From Rallus limicola (lineage: Eukaryota > Chordata > Aves > Gruiformes > Rallidae), in assembly GCA_022605955.1 (NCBI GenBank), contig JAKCOZ010000040.1, forward strand, positions 2,790,001 to 2,854,000: a stretch of DNA of 64,000 nucleotides, in the 5' to 3' direction. The translations under genes and the position numbers were made by a program. This document shows positions 12,221-43,664 of this stretch, piece after piece (position 1 is the first letter of the stretch; each line of letters opens with the position of its first letter). The notes beneath the pieces were generated by a model. That model ran no database searches and was not told where the DNA came from. It saw nothing but the letters and a program-made list of their open reading frames with translations.

Positions 12221-12999
12221 GGTTTTTTTTTTTTTTTTTTTCGTTTTGTTTGTTCTAAAAGTATCCGTATAGCAGCATGTAGGTTCCTTCCTTGCTTGCA
12301 CACACTCAAGTAGATCCTTTACACAATACTCATGATCAGTGCACGATGGGAACAAGACATTTCACATTGATGTCATGGTACAGTAGCGGTTATTTCCCTC
12401 AGCCCAGACCCGCTCGGGGAAGTCGAGTCTCTTCAAAGAAAATAAATAAAGGAGGAGGGAGGGAAGGAGGGATGAAGGGAGGGAAGGAGGAGGCGGGGGG
12501 AAAAGAGGGGGGCAGCGAGGGTCCCCGGGCCGTGCCCGTGTCTCTGTCCTGTTACCGGCTGCTCCGGCGCCGGTAAGTCACGGTCGGCCCCCACTCAGCC
12601 GCCTCCGGTGAAGCCTCTAGAGCCGGGGTTGGGGGGGGGGGATGTGTGAGGATGTTTTCCCGGGTTTTTTTTCCTTTTTTTGAATTTTTTTCGTTCGTTT
12701 TTCCTTCTTTCCACCCCCACCACCGCCGCCCCCCCACCCCCCCCCGCCCCTCCCACCCCCAACCTGGTCTTTGTCTCGGTGATGCCGTGGGGGTCGAGAG
12801 TGAAGGAAGGGGGGGGTGCGGCTCGGTTTGGGGGGGGTTCTCCCCCCCATATTCCCCCCCCCACTCCTCTTTTCACGATTTGCTGAAATCAATCCGGCGG
12901 CTCCGCAGCGTCCCCGGGCCCGCAGGATGGGGAGGGGGCGACGGCTGGAAACCGGCGACCCGGGAATGCGGGAACCGGGCGAGGGGGGAGGCGGGGGGG

Positions 13000-15130
13000 G
13001 GGGGGCTAGGCTCCGGTCCGGCGGCGGACGACACCCCCCACAACCCCCGCTTCCTCCCTCCCTCCGCCCGGGGCCGGAGCGGCGGCAGCTCCCGCCTTTC
13101 CCCGCCCGGAAAAGCCCCCGGGAACCGGGCCGGGGCGAGCGAAGCGTGTCCGGGCGGGACCGGGAGCGTGTCCGGCGGGGCCGGGAGCATCCCCGGCGGG
13201 GCCGGGCGGGCGCTCACCGGTCGAGGCCGATGAGCAGCCGACCCTTCTCCTCGGCGCCGCTTTCCTTCTTGAGGTCGGCGAAGACCTGGGTGAAGTAGTG
13301 CGGGTCGGCGTTGACCTGCAGCATCTTGGGGCTCATGAGGTCGATGATGGAGAGGCAGCGGTCCCAGAAGGCCTCCTTACAGCTCTCCACCAGGAAGGGC
13401 TTGAGCGGGTAGGAGATCTCGTTGCCCATGTAGGAGTAGGAGAGGTACAGGCAGGTGAGCAGCACTGCCTGCAGTTCGTGGTCGCTGGCCACCTCGGCCG
13501 AGATGACATCCCGGCAGAGCATGTAGAGGAAGACCACGTTGGCCGGCGTGATGAAGCCCTGGTCCTGCCAGCCCTGCAGCAGCAGCGAGCGGTCCACGGA
13601 GCGCAGCCAGAGCACGGGGTCGGTGGGCGAGAGATGCTTCAGCCGGTAGCACCGGCGGCACAGGAACTCGCCCAGGCAGCGCAGCAGCTCGCTGGTGGAC
13701 GCCTGCACCACGACCCGGCGCGGGGTGGCGGCGGCGGCGGCGGGCGCGGCCGGAGGAGCCTTCTGCGCCGAGGCGAGGGCGGCGGCGGCGGCGGCGGGGG
13801 GCGGCGGGGGGGCGAAGGTGGCGAGGTTGGCGCAGGAGAGCGACTTCTTCAGGTTCTCGTTGTTGAGGTGGGTCACGTTGCTCTGGTAGCCGCCGTTGGG
13901 CTGCACCTTCTTGGAGCTCTTCTTCTTGGCGGAGACGGCGGCGATGCGCTTCCAGGGCAGCACCGAGATCAGCGAGTGCCGCTTCAGGCCCTTCTCCTTC
14001 GCGTTCTTGCTGTTCTGCACCGCCGTGTAGTGCCCCACCGTGGCCGCCCCCTCCTCGAACAGCGGGGCCTTCCGGTAGCTCGGCGACAGCGACAGCACCG
14101 TGCCCATGGCGCCGGCCGACCGGCGGGCCCCGCCGCCCGCCCCGGCCCCGGCCCCGGCCCCCGGCCCCCGGCGCGGCCCCGCGCTCGCTGCCCGCTCCGC
14201 CGCCGCCGCCGCCGCTCAGCGCCTCGCCCCGCCCCGCCGCCGCGCGCGCTCCCGGCGGCGCAGTGCGCGCGCCCGCCGCCGCCCCGCCCCGCGCCGCCAC
14301 GTGCGCCCGCCGCGCCGGCGGGAACGGCCCCGCCACTCCCCGCCCCGCCCCGCCTGCGGACCCGGAGGTCCTGGTCGCTGGTACCGGGCGTGGGGGCGCC
14401 GGCCCGGGGCGAGCGCGCGGAGCCCCCGGCGGGGACCGGGCGGCCCCGGGGGCGGGAATCGGTTACAAAGCGGGCGGATAACCGCAAACCCGCCGAACCT
14501 GGGAACCGCCGGTACCGGGCCCGACCCACGGCCAGCCCGGGGACCCGGGCAGCCCCGGCGGGGACCTCGCCCGGCACCGGGCGGCGCTTTGAGGAACGGC
14601 CGCGGTGCCCGCGGGATGCCGAGAGCCAGCGCCCGCAGCATCCGCGCCCGCGGGGTGCCCCGGCCCATACCGGGGCCACGCTCCCCACCACCACCATCCC
14701 CCCCCCCCCCCGCCCCAAACCGCCCCGTGCCTAAATTCGGGGCTCCTCGTCCCGCACGGCCGGGGAATAAACCGGCTCCGGATCCCCCGGGGAAGCAGCC
14801 GGAGTCCCCGCGCGTTGCGCGACCTGCAGCGACACTCCAAGGCGGCTCGGCAGCCGCGCAGACCCCGCCGGCACCGGCCGCACTCGGCTCCTGCCCCGGC
14901 GCTGCCGCCTGGCCGCGTCCCGCCGCAGGGTTCGGGTGGGCTCCTTCGGCCCCGAAAGCCGCCGCTGCGCAGCCCGTCCTGTCCCTTCCCTTCCCGGGCA
15001 CGGGAATCTTCCAACAGCCCCGGAACCTCCCAGCGCCGGGGCACCAAGAGCCGCCCGGGGAGCGGGGGCAACACGGGCAAAGGGCTGTCCCCAAAAACCG
15101 CTGTCCCACTGTGCTTTGGGGGCACCTGCC
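13000..15130. promoter_or_regulatory. CDK5R1: CpG island over CDK5R1 coding exon and promoter
   Basis: Extremely G+C- and CpG-rich sequence covering the CDK5R1 coding exon and about 1 kb upstream of its start. GC-box-like CCCCGCCCC elements are dense between about 14120 and 14350, and no TATA box is evident. This is typical of a CpG-island promoter firing on the - strand. The transcription start cannot be placed from sequence alone. Confidence 0.7.
13214..14107 (-). CDS. CDK5R1: CDK5 regulatory subunit 1 (p35)
   Basis: Complete intronless coding region of 297 codons for p35, the neuron-enriched activator of CDK5. The start [13 protein letters not shown] has the Gly2 expected to be myristoylated for membrane anchoring and a Ser8-Pro9 phosphorylation site. 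Phe98-Ala99 occupies the calpain site that generates p25 in mammals. The CDK5-binding cyclin-like fold begins near [14 protein letters not shown] (about residue 133) and runs almost to the end, closing with LLIGLDR. This core is nearly identical to human. Just after the calpain site the usual spacer is replaced by a run of Pro and Ala (about residues 100-130), so the protein is slightly shorter than the 307-residue human one. The gene lies tail-to-tail with MYO1D and in tandem with PSMD11. The 478-codon frame antisense to it is a GC-driven shadow. Confidence 0.97.
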   Translation of the reverse strand: MGTVLSLSPSYRKAPLFEEGAATVGHYTAVQNSKNAKEKGLKRHSLISVLPWKRIAAVSAKKKSSKKVQPNGGYQSNVTHLNNENLKKSLSCANLATFAPPPPPAAAAAALASAQKAPPAAPAAAAATPRRVVVQASTSELLRCLGEFLCRRCYRLKHLSPTDPVLWLRSVDRSLLLQGWQDQGFITPANVVFLYMLCRDVISAEVASDHELQAVLLTCLYLSYSYMGNEISYPLKPFLVESCKEAFWDRCLSIIDLMSPKMLQVNADPHYFTQVFADLKKESGAEEKGRLLIGLDR

Positions 15131-16859
15131 CGGGGCCAGCCCCTGCACACTCGGGGGTTAAGGGAGAGGGAAGGTAAAGGGGGAAAAGTCTCACTTGGGG
15201 TCAAAGCTGCTTCCTACAGGGCTGGTGCCGGGCACGGCCAGGCCACATGTTCGGGGTGCACGGGGCATTTTCGGGTTCATCTTTAATAGAATCAGTCTCC
15301 TGAGCTGGGAGGGACCCATAAGGCCCATCAAGTCCAACTCCTGGCCCCACACAGCCCAGCCCAGTCAGAGCAGGGCACTGAGGGCATCGTCCAGATGCTT
15401 CTTGCCCTCAGCCCAGCTCAGGGCTGTGACCCCTTCCCTGGGGAGCCTGTGCCAGTGCCTGACCCCCCTCTCAGTACAGAACCTCTTCCTGACACCCAGC
15501 CTGACCCTCCCCTGGCACAGCTTCACGCTGTCCCCTTGGGTTCCATCCCATGTCCTTTGAAGCACATCCATGCTGGCACAGGAGCTGGTTTACAAAGTGA
15601 TGGTGCAAAGGTCTCCTCTTCCTATCATCCTCTCACAAAGAGCTTTAGGGGGGTTTCTGTGCAGGGTCTGAAAGGGACGGTGCAGCCCGAGCGGCCACTG
15701 GGAAATCCCTTTCAGGGGCCGGAGCAGCAGGAAGCTCCTGGGTGCAGAGCCTGGGTGCTGCATTGAGCTGTTTGAAGTTGGAGCCAGAAGGGCTTTAACA
15801 CGAGCCCGAGTGTCTGAGAGCGCTTTGGCACTGATATTGATACTCTTGGAGGGGCAAGGCAGGCGCTGCAACATCCTCAGTGCCTTGGAACATCCTGGCT
15901 TCCCGCAGGCGGTTCCAGTGACTGACCTGCAATTAAACCGCCTGGACCCAGTGTCACCGGGGAGCTGTTGCATCGCCCTTGCTCCGGGTTGGGTCTCCTC
16001 CAGCACAGGGGCTGCTCCACTCAGGGTCAACTCCTGGGTCAGGCCTAATTCCAGCCCCTTCGAGGTGATGGCAGGAGCTGGACATGGGTCTCAAGGACAC
16101 ACAGGGCTTCGTGGCCACCTCAGCACCTTGCCTGTGACTGTCACCTTGCACACACAGCATCCAGCTCTGCTTCCACGAAGGAATTTCCCCGTTCCACTTC
16201 GGTTCCACCCTAAATCAGCCCATCGTGTCCAGGTGCAGCATGCCCAGGGAAAAGGCAACCACTACTTTGGGGGCAGAACAGGGAACAGGCCAAGGCTGGG
16301 CTGGGAAATGCCACATGAGCTCTGCATTGTTCCAGGCCCTGTGAGGAAAACCAGCACAGCACTTCCCTGCGGTGCCAGCAGCCCTGAGAGCAGGAGTTGA
16401 GTCCTTCATGTCCTCCTGCCACAGAGGCCAGCGTCCTTCCCAAGAGACCCGCACTGCAGCGTGTCCGACGGGGAAATTAAAGGTGCTTTATCACCTCAAT
16501 TACACCCCAAAACACTTCTCCAGACTCGGGAGGAATCAGCACCCAGCACTGAACACAGCGTGAGACCCTAATAGAGCATTGGAGTATTTTCAAGAAGTGC
16601 AAGAGGTCAGATTAACTCACCTTCCTCCACATTAATGATGCTAATTACTCCACTCTGTAGAACTCAGGCTTGCCGTGCCAGGAACAGGTCACAACCCACA
16701 AATCTTTAGTGATGCTGTTTGAAACACGGTCCCTCAGCTATCACCAAGGGCAGTTCTGTGAGCTCTGGGCACACAACACAAGCTGCCCTTCCCTCAGTGA
16801 AGGGAGAACCCACCCCCAGCCCCACATCTGCCTCTACAGTAGAAGACAGGAGCCAGAGT
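15131..16859. other. Intergenic, CDK5R1 promoter to PSMD11 3' end
   Basis: No gene supported. It contains the tail of the CDK5R1 CpG island and one CR1 fragment (15286-15560). The remainder is unremarkable single-copy-looking sequence. Confidence 0.6.
15286..15560 (-). mobile_element. CR1 LINE 3' fragment
   Basis: The + strand begins with AATAGAATCA followed by the GGGACC, CATCAAGTCCAACTCCTGG and CCTTGGGTTCC segments typical of the complement of the CR1 3' end. The element is therefore on the - strand and 5'-truncated, as most avian CR1 copies are. Confidence 0.85.
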
Positions 16860-18536
16860 TTTGAAAAAAAAATTCTTTTATTGGAACTCATCTGAACATC
16901 AGATATACCTGGTGTTGGTTAGCAAGAACCGTTTGTACATTTGATATTGATGGTGCCAAAAAACCCAAAACAGCGACTGACTGGATGAGATGGGAATTTA
17001 GAAAGAAAAAGGAAGATGTTGGAGAGGTTTAAAGAGTGGACAGAAAGCAGAAAGATCAGCCAGTCTTGAGAGTCAGTGTGAAGGCAAAGTATTTCCTGAT
17101 AAAACAGAACCCTTTTACAAAATATAAACTTTGTACGAAAAAAATGTGGTGAGGGAGAGAAAGAGAGAGAGAGAAAGAGAGACAGAAGGGAAAGGAAAAA
17201 TAAAGATGAGCAGGACAGAGCTGCAGAAGCTTACACTGCCCAAATGGCATTGGAACCTAGCTATAACCTCACCATAAAATGAAACATGCTGGATACACCG
17301 TGCTCCACCCCCCCCCCATGTTATCACTTGGGAACAGGAACGAGGGGAGCTCCTCGGCGAGCGCTGCACTAGGGCATCCCAGCAGGGCCAAGCTGCCTCG
17401 CAGCAGATGCCCCAACACAGGACAAGCAGTGGGTTGTAACGCTGCAGAGGAAACACCAGCCTGGCCAGTGCCCTGGCAGCAGCTCGCCTCCCCGCTGGCC
17501 GAGGTTGGGTCCCGCAGAGAGGCAAGGACTGGGGGAACACCCGCAGGGCCTGTTCTTCCTCGCAGTGCGGTGGGGAGGGGGGGGGGTTGGGCTAAAAACA
17601 TTTAAAATCTAAGTCTATTTTAAAACAAGAGCATGCAATACAGGCCTCCCAGGGAAACCTGCGCTGTTCCCTTTGCTGGAAACTGGCCGAATGGTCTGGG
17701 CAGCGGCTGCAGCCGGGCAGAGGGGCTCTGGCTGCGCAGGGCGGCTCTGGGGAGCGCAGCACAATGACCCTTCTGAAGCGGGTTGCTCGGGGGTGAAAAA
17801 CCTTCAGGAAAATCATTGTGGAGCTGCTTTCGAGGGGATCTGAGGCCTTTGAGGTCTAAAAACAAACCAGCAGTCTGTACATTTTGGGTCTGGTTGGGGT
17901 TTTTTTGTTGTTGTTGCTGTTGTTCAGTACAAATGGAATAAACTTGGCTGCTTTATACACCGTCAGTAAGTCTCAGATTTCAGAGCAGAGGGAGAGATGA
18001 AACAAACTGGTTTTGGGTACCTACTGGTAACAGAACTTTGTCTCTGCTTAACTCTCTGGCATCCCTCAGGAAGTGGAAAGCACATGTTTAGGTAGTGTAA
18101 GCCTTTTTCCTTTTATTCAGAATACCCTCTTTGTTTAAACAATATTCCCCCCTCCCAGATACAAAGTTCGAACCAGTAAAGATATTACATGGAAACTGGA
18201 ACACGCATCGTATGGAATACAAGATGCACCGGATGAGGAAGTTTAAAAACTTTCCAAGTGAAAAGTAGAACAAAGAAAGAAAGAAAGAAAAGGAAAAAAA
18301 AAAAATAAAAAGAAAGAAAGAAAAAAGAGTCTCCTAACATTTTCCCAAAGGTTTCACTCTCCTGTCACACACACTCTCCAAATGACAGCTAGCAAATTCA
18401 ACTCTGCAAAAAGAAAAACAGAGCCAGGTCAATCGAGAGGAGAGAAAACAAACCCTCAAGGACATAAACTGCACCTTGGCCTAAGAGGAGTGACAGGTCC
18501 AGAGTGGCTGGGACCTCCAGCTCCTGCCCCACTCAC
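16860..18536 (-). other. PSMD11: PSMD11 3' UTR (inferred extent)
   Basis: Sequence after the PSMD11 stop on the - strand, ending at the AATAAA at 16877-16882. It includes a GA-rich microsatellite (about 17153-17190) and a GAAA-rich run (about 18271-18327). No other gene is supported here. Confidence 0.65.
16877..16882 (-). terminator. PSMD11: Likely PSMD11 poly(A) signal
   Basis: TTTATT on the + strand (AATAAA on -), with an A-rich stretch just below it and about 1.65 kb past the PSMD11 stop. This gives a plausible 3' UTR length. Confidence 0.6.
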
Positions 18537-38162
<19,626 letters not shown>

Positions 38163-39744
38163 TCACCCCACCCGCGCCCCGCAGCCCTGGGGTCCCCTGT
38201 GCCCCCCCCCCCTGTGCCGCCCGTGAGGCCTCGGGACGTTTCAGCCTGACACCCCCGTTCCCTCCGCCGCCCCGGGCCACCGCCGGCAGCAACCCGGCAA
38301 GAGGGGCCCTTGGCAGGGGGTCTCCCCTCTCCCCCCCATCCCTCCCCTGGAAAGCTCCCAGCAGCTGGGTGCAAAGGTCCAGGGCTCAAGCCTTGCTTCA
38401 ACACAAAGCAGCCCCCTCCCCCCGCCCAAAATACCACTGCTGAGCTCCCCAAATCCCATCCAACTCCCCTGCCCCCCCGCTGCTGTCCCCACCCAGGTGG
38501 GACAAACCCCCGCGGACCAGCCGCCTTCCTGACGCTGAGAAACTGATGGCACACTTTGAAGATTCAATTTTATATCAAGTGGGGTATAAAACCAGTGCCC
38601 CCCCCCCCCCCATGTCCCCTCCCACACCCCAGCTGGTGGGAAGGATCCGGCTGCCCCCACTCTTGGGAAATCCCAGCCCGGCAGAGCCCCCCAGGACAGG
38701 CCGGGCCAGCTGGGGACAGGCTGGGGTTTGGCAGGGGGAGGTGGCACTGAAAGCAGAGACATACAGCTGAGCTTTGCACCAGGCTCAGGCCCACGGGGTG
38801 GCAATAGCGGGGGCAGGGGGGACACACACACTGGGAGGCACTGGGGACCACAGATGAGACCCTGTGATGGTTTGGAAAGTAAATCCTGCCCCGGGGTCGC
38901 CTGGCAGTGAGCAGACGTGGGGATTTTTCCTTTTATTTCTGTGAAAACAGGAGCTGGGAAAGTCCAGGAGCGGGATGAAACCGGTGGAAGAGGCCTGGGT
39001 CGGCAGCGGGGGTTGTGGCTGGAGCCACTTCTGTGCCAGAGGACAGCGAGGGGTCACTTGGCCCGTGTTTCCTCACTGAGGGGTCAGCAGGGTGTCTGTG
39101 TGGCCGTTCAACCCTCGGCCCCATCTCCCAGCAGTAGGGAAAGCCCAGCGAGCAGACAGCTGGGACCACAATGGTGGGTGTGGGTGCTGAGACCTGACCT
39201 GCTGCCCAGCTCATCACGCCGATGGCAGCCAGATCTTGCAGTGTGAGATGGCTCCAGCCCTGGGTCCCCACATGCTGCCACTCAGAAAACCCTCAAAAGT
39301 GGAGGGATAAGAGGTATTTGGGGAATAAGAACCCTGATGGGACAGAGCGGGGCTTCTCGGGGGCTGTGGTGGAGCTGCTGGCAAAGCATCGGGGGCCATG
39401 GCCGAGGAGCCCCACGTGTGCCACACAGCATCCTGGCCGGGCAGTGAGCTTGTGAAGCCCAGTCCTTAAACCAGGCACCCGATCCAATTAATACCCCCAA
39501 AAACCAAAGCATTGATGGGGTTTTGGATCCCCCAAAAAAACCCCTCAACCCCAGCCCATACTGCCCCAAACCCCAGCGGGCACGGGCAGGCAGCAGAGGG
39601 TGGTGCAGGTAAAGGCAGCGTGCCACCGTGCCTGTGATCTGTCTGTCCCTCCCTCCATCATCCATCCATCCTTCCATCCATCCATCCCTCCCTCCCTCCC
39701 CAGTTCGGTGGTCCCCCATTGGCAGATCCCCACCCCACCTTTAC

Positions 39745-40185
39745 ACTCCCCTTTGCACACACACATCCCTTGCACACCCCCCTTTCCTGCCCCCCCTTGC
39801 ACACCACCTCGGACACACATCCCGCTTCGACACCCTTGTGCACACCCCCTTACACCCTCCCTTGCACACACACACACACACACACACAGCCCTTGCACGT
39901 CTCCTTCACACAGACCCCCGTTGCACACACACATCCCCATTGCACACACACACGCCTTGCACACCCCCCTTGCACACATATCCCTTGCACGTACCCCCTT
40001 GCACAAACACCTGCTTGCACACGCATCCCTTGCACACACACACCCCTTGCACACATCCCCCTTGCACACACACACCCCTTGCACACACACCCCCCTTGCA
40101 TACCCCTCTCCCCTTGCCCACCCCCTTCGCCTTGCACATGCACCCCTTGCACACACACCCCCTTGCACACGCCCCCCCCTTGCCT
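39745..40185. repeat. CCCCTTGCACACACA minisatellite
   Basis: About 440 bp of CCTTGCACACACAC-type units of 12-18 bp, including a pure CA run at about 39867-39889. Open frames on both strands (Thr/Pro/His-rich on +, Cys/Val/Gly-rich on -) simply translate it. Confidence 0.93.
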
Positions 40186-40189
40186 ACAC

Positions 40190-40450
40190 GCCCCCCTCGC
40201 CCCCCCCCCCGCCCCGCTGCCCCCCCCCGGCCGGGCCGATTCGATCCGCCGGCGCTGCTCGCCCCTAATCGACTCCAGCTGCAAAAACATTCCCCGCATT
40301 CAGCGGCGACGCCGCCTCCGGAGCCGCCCCCCGGCCGGGCCGGGCCGGATTCCTCCCTCCGGCCCCCCCGCACCCTCCCCCCGGGCCGGGCCAGCTGCGC
40401 CGGAACCGCGCGGCCGTGGGGCAGCCCCACGGCGGGGTCCCCGCGGGGGC
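40190..40450. promoter_or_regulatory. Orphan CpG-rich patch
   Basis: CpG-dense, non-repetitive sequence with GGCCGGGCCG and GCGGCGACGCCGCC elements, flanked by minisatellites and about 2.4 kb upstream of PSMD11 relative to its strand. No open frame of recognisable origin starts here. It could be a promoter of an unannotated or non-coding transcript, or simply GC-rich sequence. Confidence 0.35.
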
Positions 40451-40609
40451 AGAAGGGGGATTGGGGGAGCCATGGGGGGCGGGGATGGGGAGCGGTGGTC
40501 CCCCCCATCCCGTGTGCCCCCGCCCCCATAGAGTCCCGCACCCACCTGTCCCGCACCCGCCTGTCCCACCCTGTCTGGACACGTTTCTGGGACAATGGTG
40601 TGGAACCGT

Positions 40610-41185
40610 GTGTACCCCCCCCCAACCATGTCCTCCAGGAGGGACCCTGGAATGCGGATGGGTGCTATTCCCATCCCCCTTGTACCCACCCCCTGCTCTC
40701 CAAGAGGGGTGCTGGGGGAAGATGAGGTCCTGTACTCATCCACCCACTTCCATCCATTCCCCATTTCCATTGGGATGGAGACGGGGTCCTGTGCCCACTG
40801 ATCCCGTGCCCACTGATCCCGTGCCCACCCATCCCGTGCCCGCCCATCCCGTGCCCATCCATCCATCCCATGTTCTCCAGGAGGTACACCGGGATGGGGG
40901 TGGGGTCACTCCCACCCTTCCCCCATCACTCAGGAGGAGTACTGAGATGCTGGGATGTTCTCCAGGAGGTCCACCAGGATGGAGAAGGGTCCCACGCTCA
41001 CCCACCTCAATTCCATCCATCCATCCCAGGTTCTCAGTGTGGGGTGCTGGGATGGAGATGGGGACCCACATCTGTCCCCTCCATGTTCTCAAGGAAAGAT
41101 GCTGGGAATGGGACAGGGTATCGCATCTACTCACCCCAAGTTCTCCAGGAGGATGGCAGGATGGAGAGGGGGCCTCATGCCCCCC
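40610..41185. repeat. Degenerate 80-100 bp tandem repeat (TTCTCCAGGAGG core)
   Basis: About six or seven diverged units, each with a (A/T)GTTCTCCAGGAGG-like core followed by a GGATGGxGxxGGGGTCC segment and a CCCATCCATCC-rich spacer. Confidence 0.75.
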
Positions 41186-42596
41186 ACCCCACACCCTGCA
41201 GGCATGACACAGAGCCGGGGTCCCATGTCCTTTGGGCAGGGTGGTGGGTTCCCCCTTCCACCCATCCCACCTCATCAGGGCAAAGTGGTGGGATGCAGAC
41301 GGGATCCTCCATACGCCTTGGGAAACCCAGCCCTTGTCTGGGACATCCCCAGCTGCTGGGGAAGGGGGGGTGGGTGGGGGGTGGGGGTGCATCCTGCTTT
41401 CTGGCAGCGTCGTCTCCTTTAAGAGCAGAGCAGCGAGGAGCCGAATTTAGCCGGCGCGGCCGCCTGTCCTCGCTGGCGTCCGGCCAGGGCTCTGCTGGCC
41501 TCAGTGAGATCCCGCTCCGGCGCCCGCGGCTGGGGGTGATTTCAGGGCTGGGGGGGCAGGAACACCCATGGGTCCTGTTCTGCTCCCAGTGGCACCCATG
41601 GGTGCTGGACCCTGCAGCCCTGGGCCCTGGTCAGGGCACGTCGAGCCAGGCCTGTGAGCTGGGGACAGGCCGCGATGTCCCGCCAGGGCTCTGGGACCTG
41701 TCACACAGGGAAAGGACTACTAGAGATGATCTGTGGGGACACATGATGCCACCTCAAGCTGTCCTTCATCGCCTCCCTGCTCCCCATCACCTCCCTCTGC
41801 CACCCCCCCGTGTCACCGCTGGGGACACAGGGCGAGGGGGGACAGGAGCAAGGGAAGGGGTGGGGGTATGGACCCCACCACCCTGGAAGAACTGTCACCA
41901 GGGCTAAGCTGATGGGACGAGTCCCACGGGCCAAAGGCAGGAAGTCCTGGGGAACAGGAGGGGACAGCCCTGCAGCCAGGAGAGCCTGTGGACATGGGGA
42001 CAGGACAGACAGTGGCCAGGGAACGGGATAGACCCTGACCCCAAAGCCTGGAGCACTGGGATAGCCAGTGCTGGGGACATCCCCTGACCTATCCTTCTCC
42101 CAGTGAGACCAGTTGCTTCCTCCAGCATCCCCTCGCTGCACTGGTTTCACCCAAGGGCTGCCTCCTTGCCTGAACAGAGCCCTACATCTGACCTGACCAC
42201 GGCAGCTCCCTCAGGGGACATCCCATCCTGTCCCCACTAGCAGGAACCCTGGGATCCTCCCGGGGCACTGGTGTGATGAGTTGTGAGTGCTCTGGGGCCA
42301 GGCAGGGCGGTGTTTGCCGGGGCAGGAGGGGCCGGGGTGCACTTTAATTGACTTCTGCTGCATCAGGCAGCTGTGAAAACAGAGCAGGGCTCATTAGGGG
42401 ACATCAAAGGACCCCCACCACGGCCGGGCGCGGGGACACGGCGGGACCCGTCACCGGCGTTTGCTCTCTCTTTGCTTGGCTTACAAGAGGAGGATGGGAG
42501 TGAGCAGCCTGGGAGAGCTGGGGCTCTGCTGCATGCAGAGAGGACGTCCCTGTCCCCTGTCCCTGGGGGAAGACGTGTCACATTCCCTGTGTTAGT

Positions 42597-42905
42597 GAGG
42601 CCAGGGGTGACCTGTCCCCAGGGCTACGGGGACATGGGGTGACTCATCCCTGGTGTGACCCATCCCTGGTGGGGGGGCGGACACATAGGGTGACCCATCT
42701 CTGGGGTGATGGGGACATGGGCTGACCCATCCCTGGGGAGACAGGGACATGTGGTAACTCATTCCTGGTGTGACGGGGCTATGGGGTGACCCATCCCTGG
42801 GCTGACCCACCACCCAGGTTAGCTGGACTCAGAGAGACCCATTCTTGGGGTGACCTGTCCCTGGGGTCAGCCTGACCCAGGGTGACCCGTCCCTGGGGTG
42901 ACAGA
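42597..42905. repeat. GGGTGACCCATCCCTGG minisatellite
   Basis: About nine imperfect units of roughly 30-40 bp with the core GGGTGACCCATCCCTGG and a variable GGGGACATGG spacer. Frames with MSPQGWVSPCPHHP-like peptides are repeat translations. Confidence 0.88.
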
Positions 42906-43018
42906 GGGGACACGCACTGACCGTTGCTTGCAGACACCCTCCAGCTCCTTCCCCGCTCGAGCTGCAGATGGCCCTGGGAGGCCAGAACCTCCACCCTCCC
43001 CCCCAAAAAAATACCCAC

Positions 43019-43117
43019 CTCCCCAAGGTGCTGGGCTGAACCCTCCGGCGCTGCCGGTGCAGGATGTGCCTCAGCTCCTCCAATCCCAGCTCAAACCTCC
43101 CCGGACACTGAGGGATC
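43019..43117 (-). other. Exon-like 99-bp open segment of unknown gene
   Basis: The - strand reads CTTCAG|GATCCC at 43117 and GGGGAG|GTGGGT at 43019, so it has acceptor-like and donor-like ends. The 99 bp between is open in only one frame (phase 2 on both sides) and would encode IPQCPGRFELGLEELRHILH followed by a basic stretch. The amphipathic, charged composition looks more protein-like than its surroundings. I do not recognise a family, and no partner exon could be joined to it. It may be chance. Confidence 0.25.
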
Positions 43118-43664
43118 CTGAAGACACAGGGAGAGGACGGGGACAGACTCAACACAGCCACAGACCCCCAGGGTGGGTCCCAGCAGCACCCACGGAGAGT
43201 GAGCACCCCCAAATCCCACCCGTGGGGTGCAGCTGCTGGGGTCCCAGCTGTTTTCCAAGGCTGGGACATCGAAGGTTTTAAAAAAAACACATCCCAAAAA
43301 ACCCAACCCAACCTCATCTCCCAGCTCCTGCATTCCTGGGTGGAGAGTTTACATTCCGCCCCCCCCTTCCCTCCCCGCCATCCCCCAGCGATCCGCGCTT
43401 CGCCTCTGGAAAACAAAGCGGCCTTGGGTGGGATCTGCCTTTTGGGAAGCGGGACCCTCACCCTGATAACGAGAACCAGCTGATGGGCAGCACCCCCCTA
43501 CCCCCCCCACACCCCCCTGGAGCAAAGCACCCAGTGCCAGGGCTGGAAATGCTCCTGGGGTTCCCTATGGAAAGGGTGAACCCACCCGTGTGACGGCACC
43601 TTTGGGTGTGGGGTTGGGGGGTGGTTGTGTCCCCCATGTCCCCTTGGCTTGTCCCAGCAGTGTT

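Larger units (their letters stand above)
10985..13213 (-). other. CDK5R1: CDK5R1 3' UTR (inferred extent)
   Basis: Region after the CDK5R1 stop codon on the - strand, up to the AATAAA at 11005-11010. It has no supported gene. It contains A-rich and T-rich homopolymer runs (11221-11290, 11668-11757), a 15-copy minisatellite (11908-12220) and C/G-rich tracts (12600-12870). A long 3' UTR of this order is usual for CDK5R1 in vertebrates. Confidence 0.65.

Noticed and set aside
11864..12355. Lysine-rich frames of 141-163 codons
   Set aside because: They are translations of the CCTTCTTTTTGA minisatellite.
13298..14734. 478-codon open frame on the + strand
   Set aside because: It lies antisense over the CDK5R1 coding exon and promoter. 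Its Ala/Arg/Pro-rich product follows from high GC and the p35 codons; no independent protein features.
39560..40725. Long frames of 200-365 codons on both strands
   Set aside because: They are Thr/Pro/His or Cys/Val/Gly repeats caused by the TTGCACACACA minisatellite and GC-rich flank.
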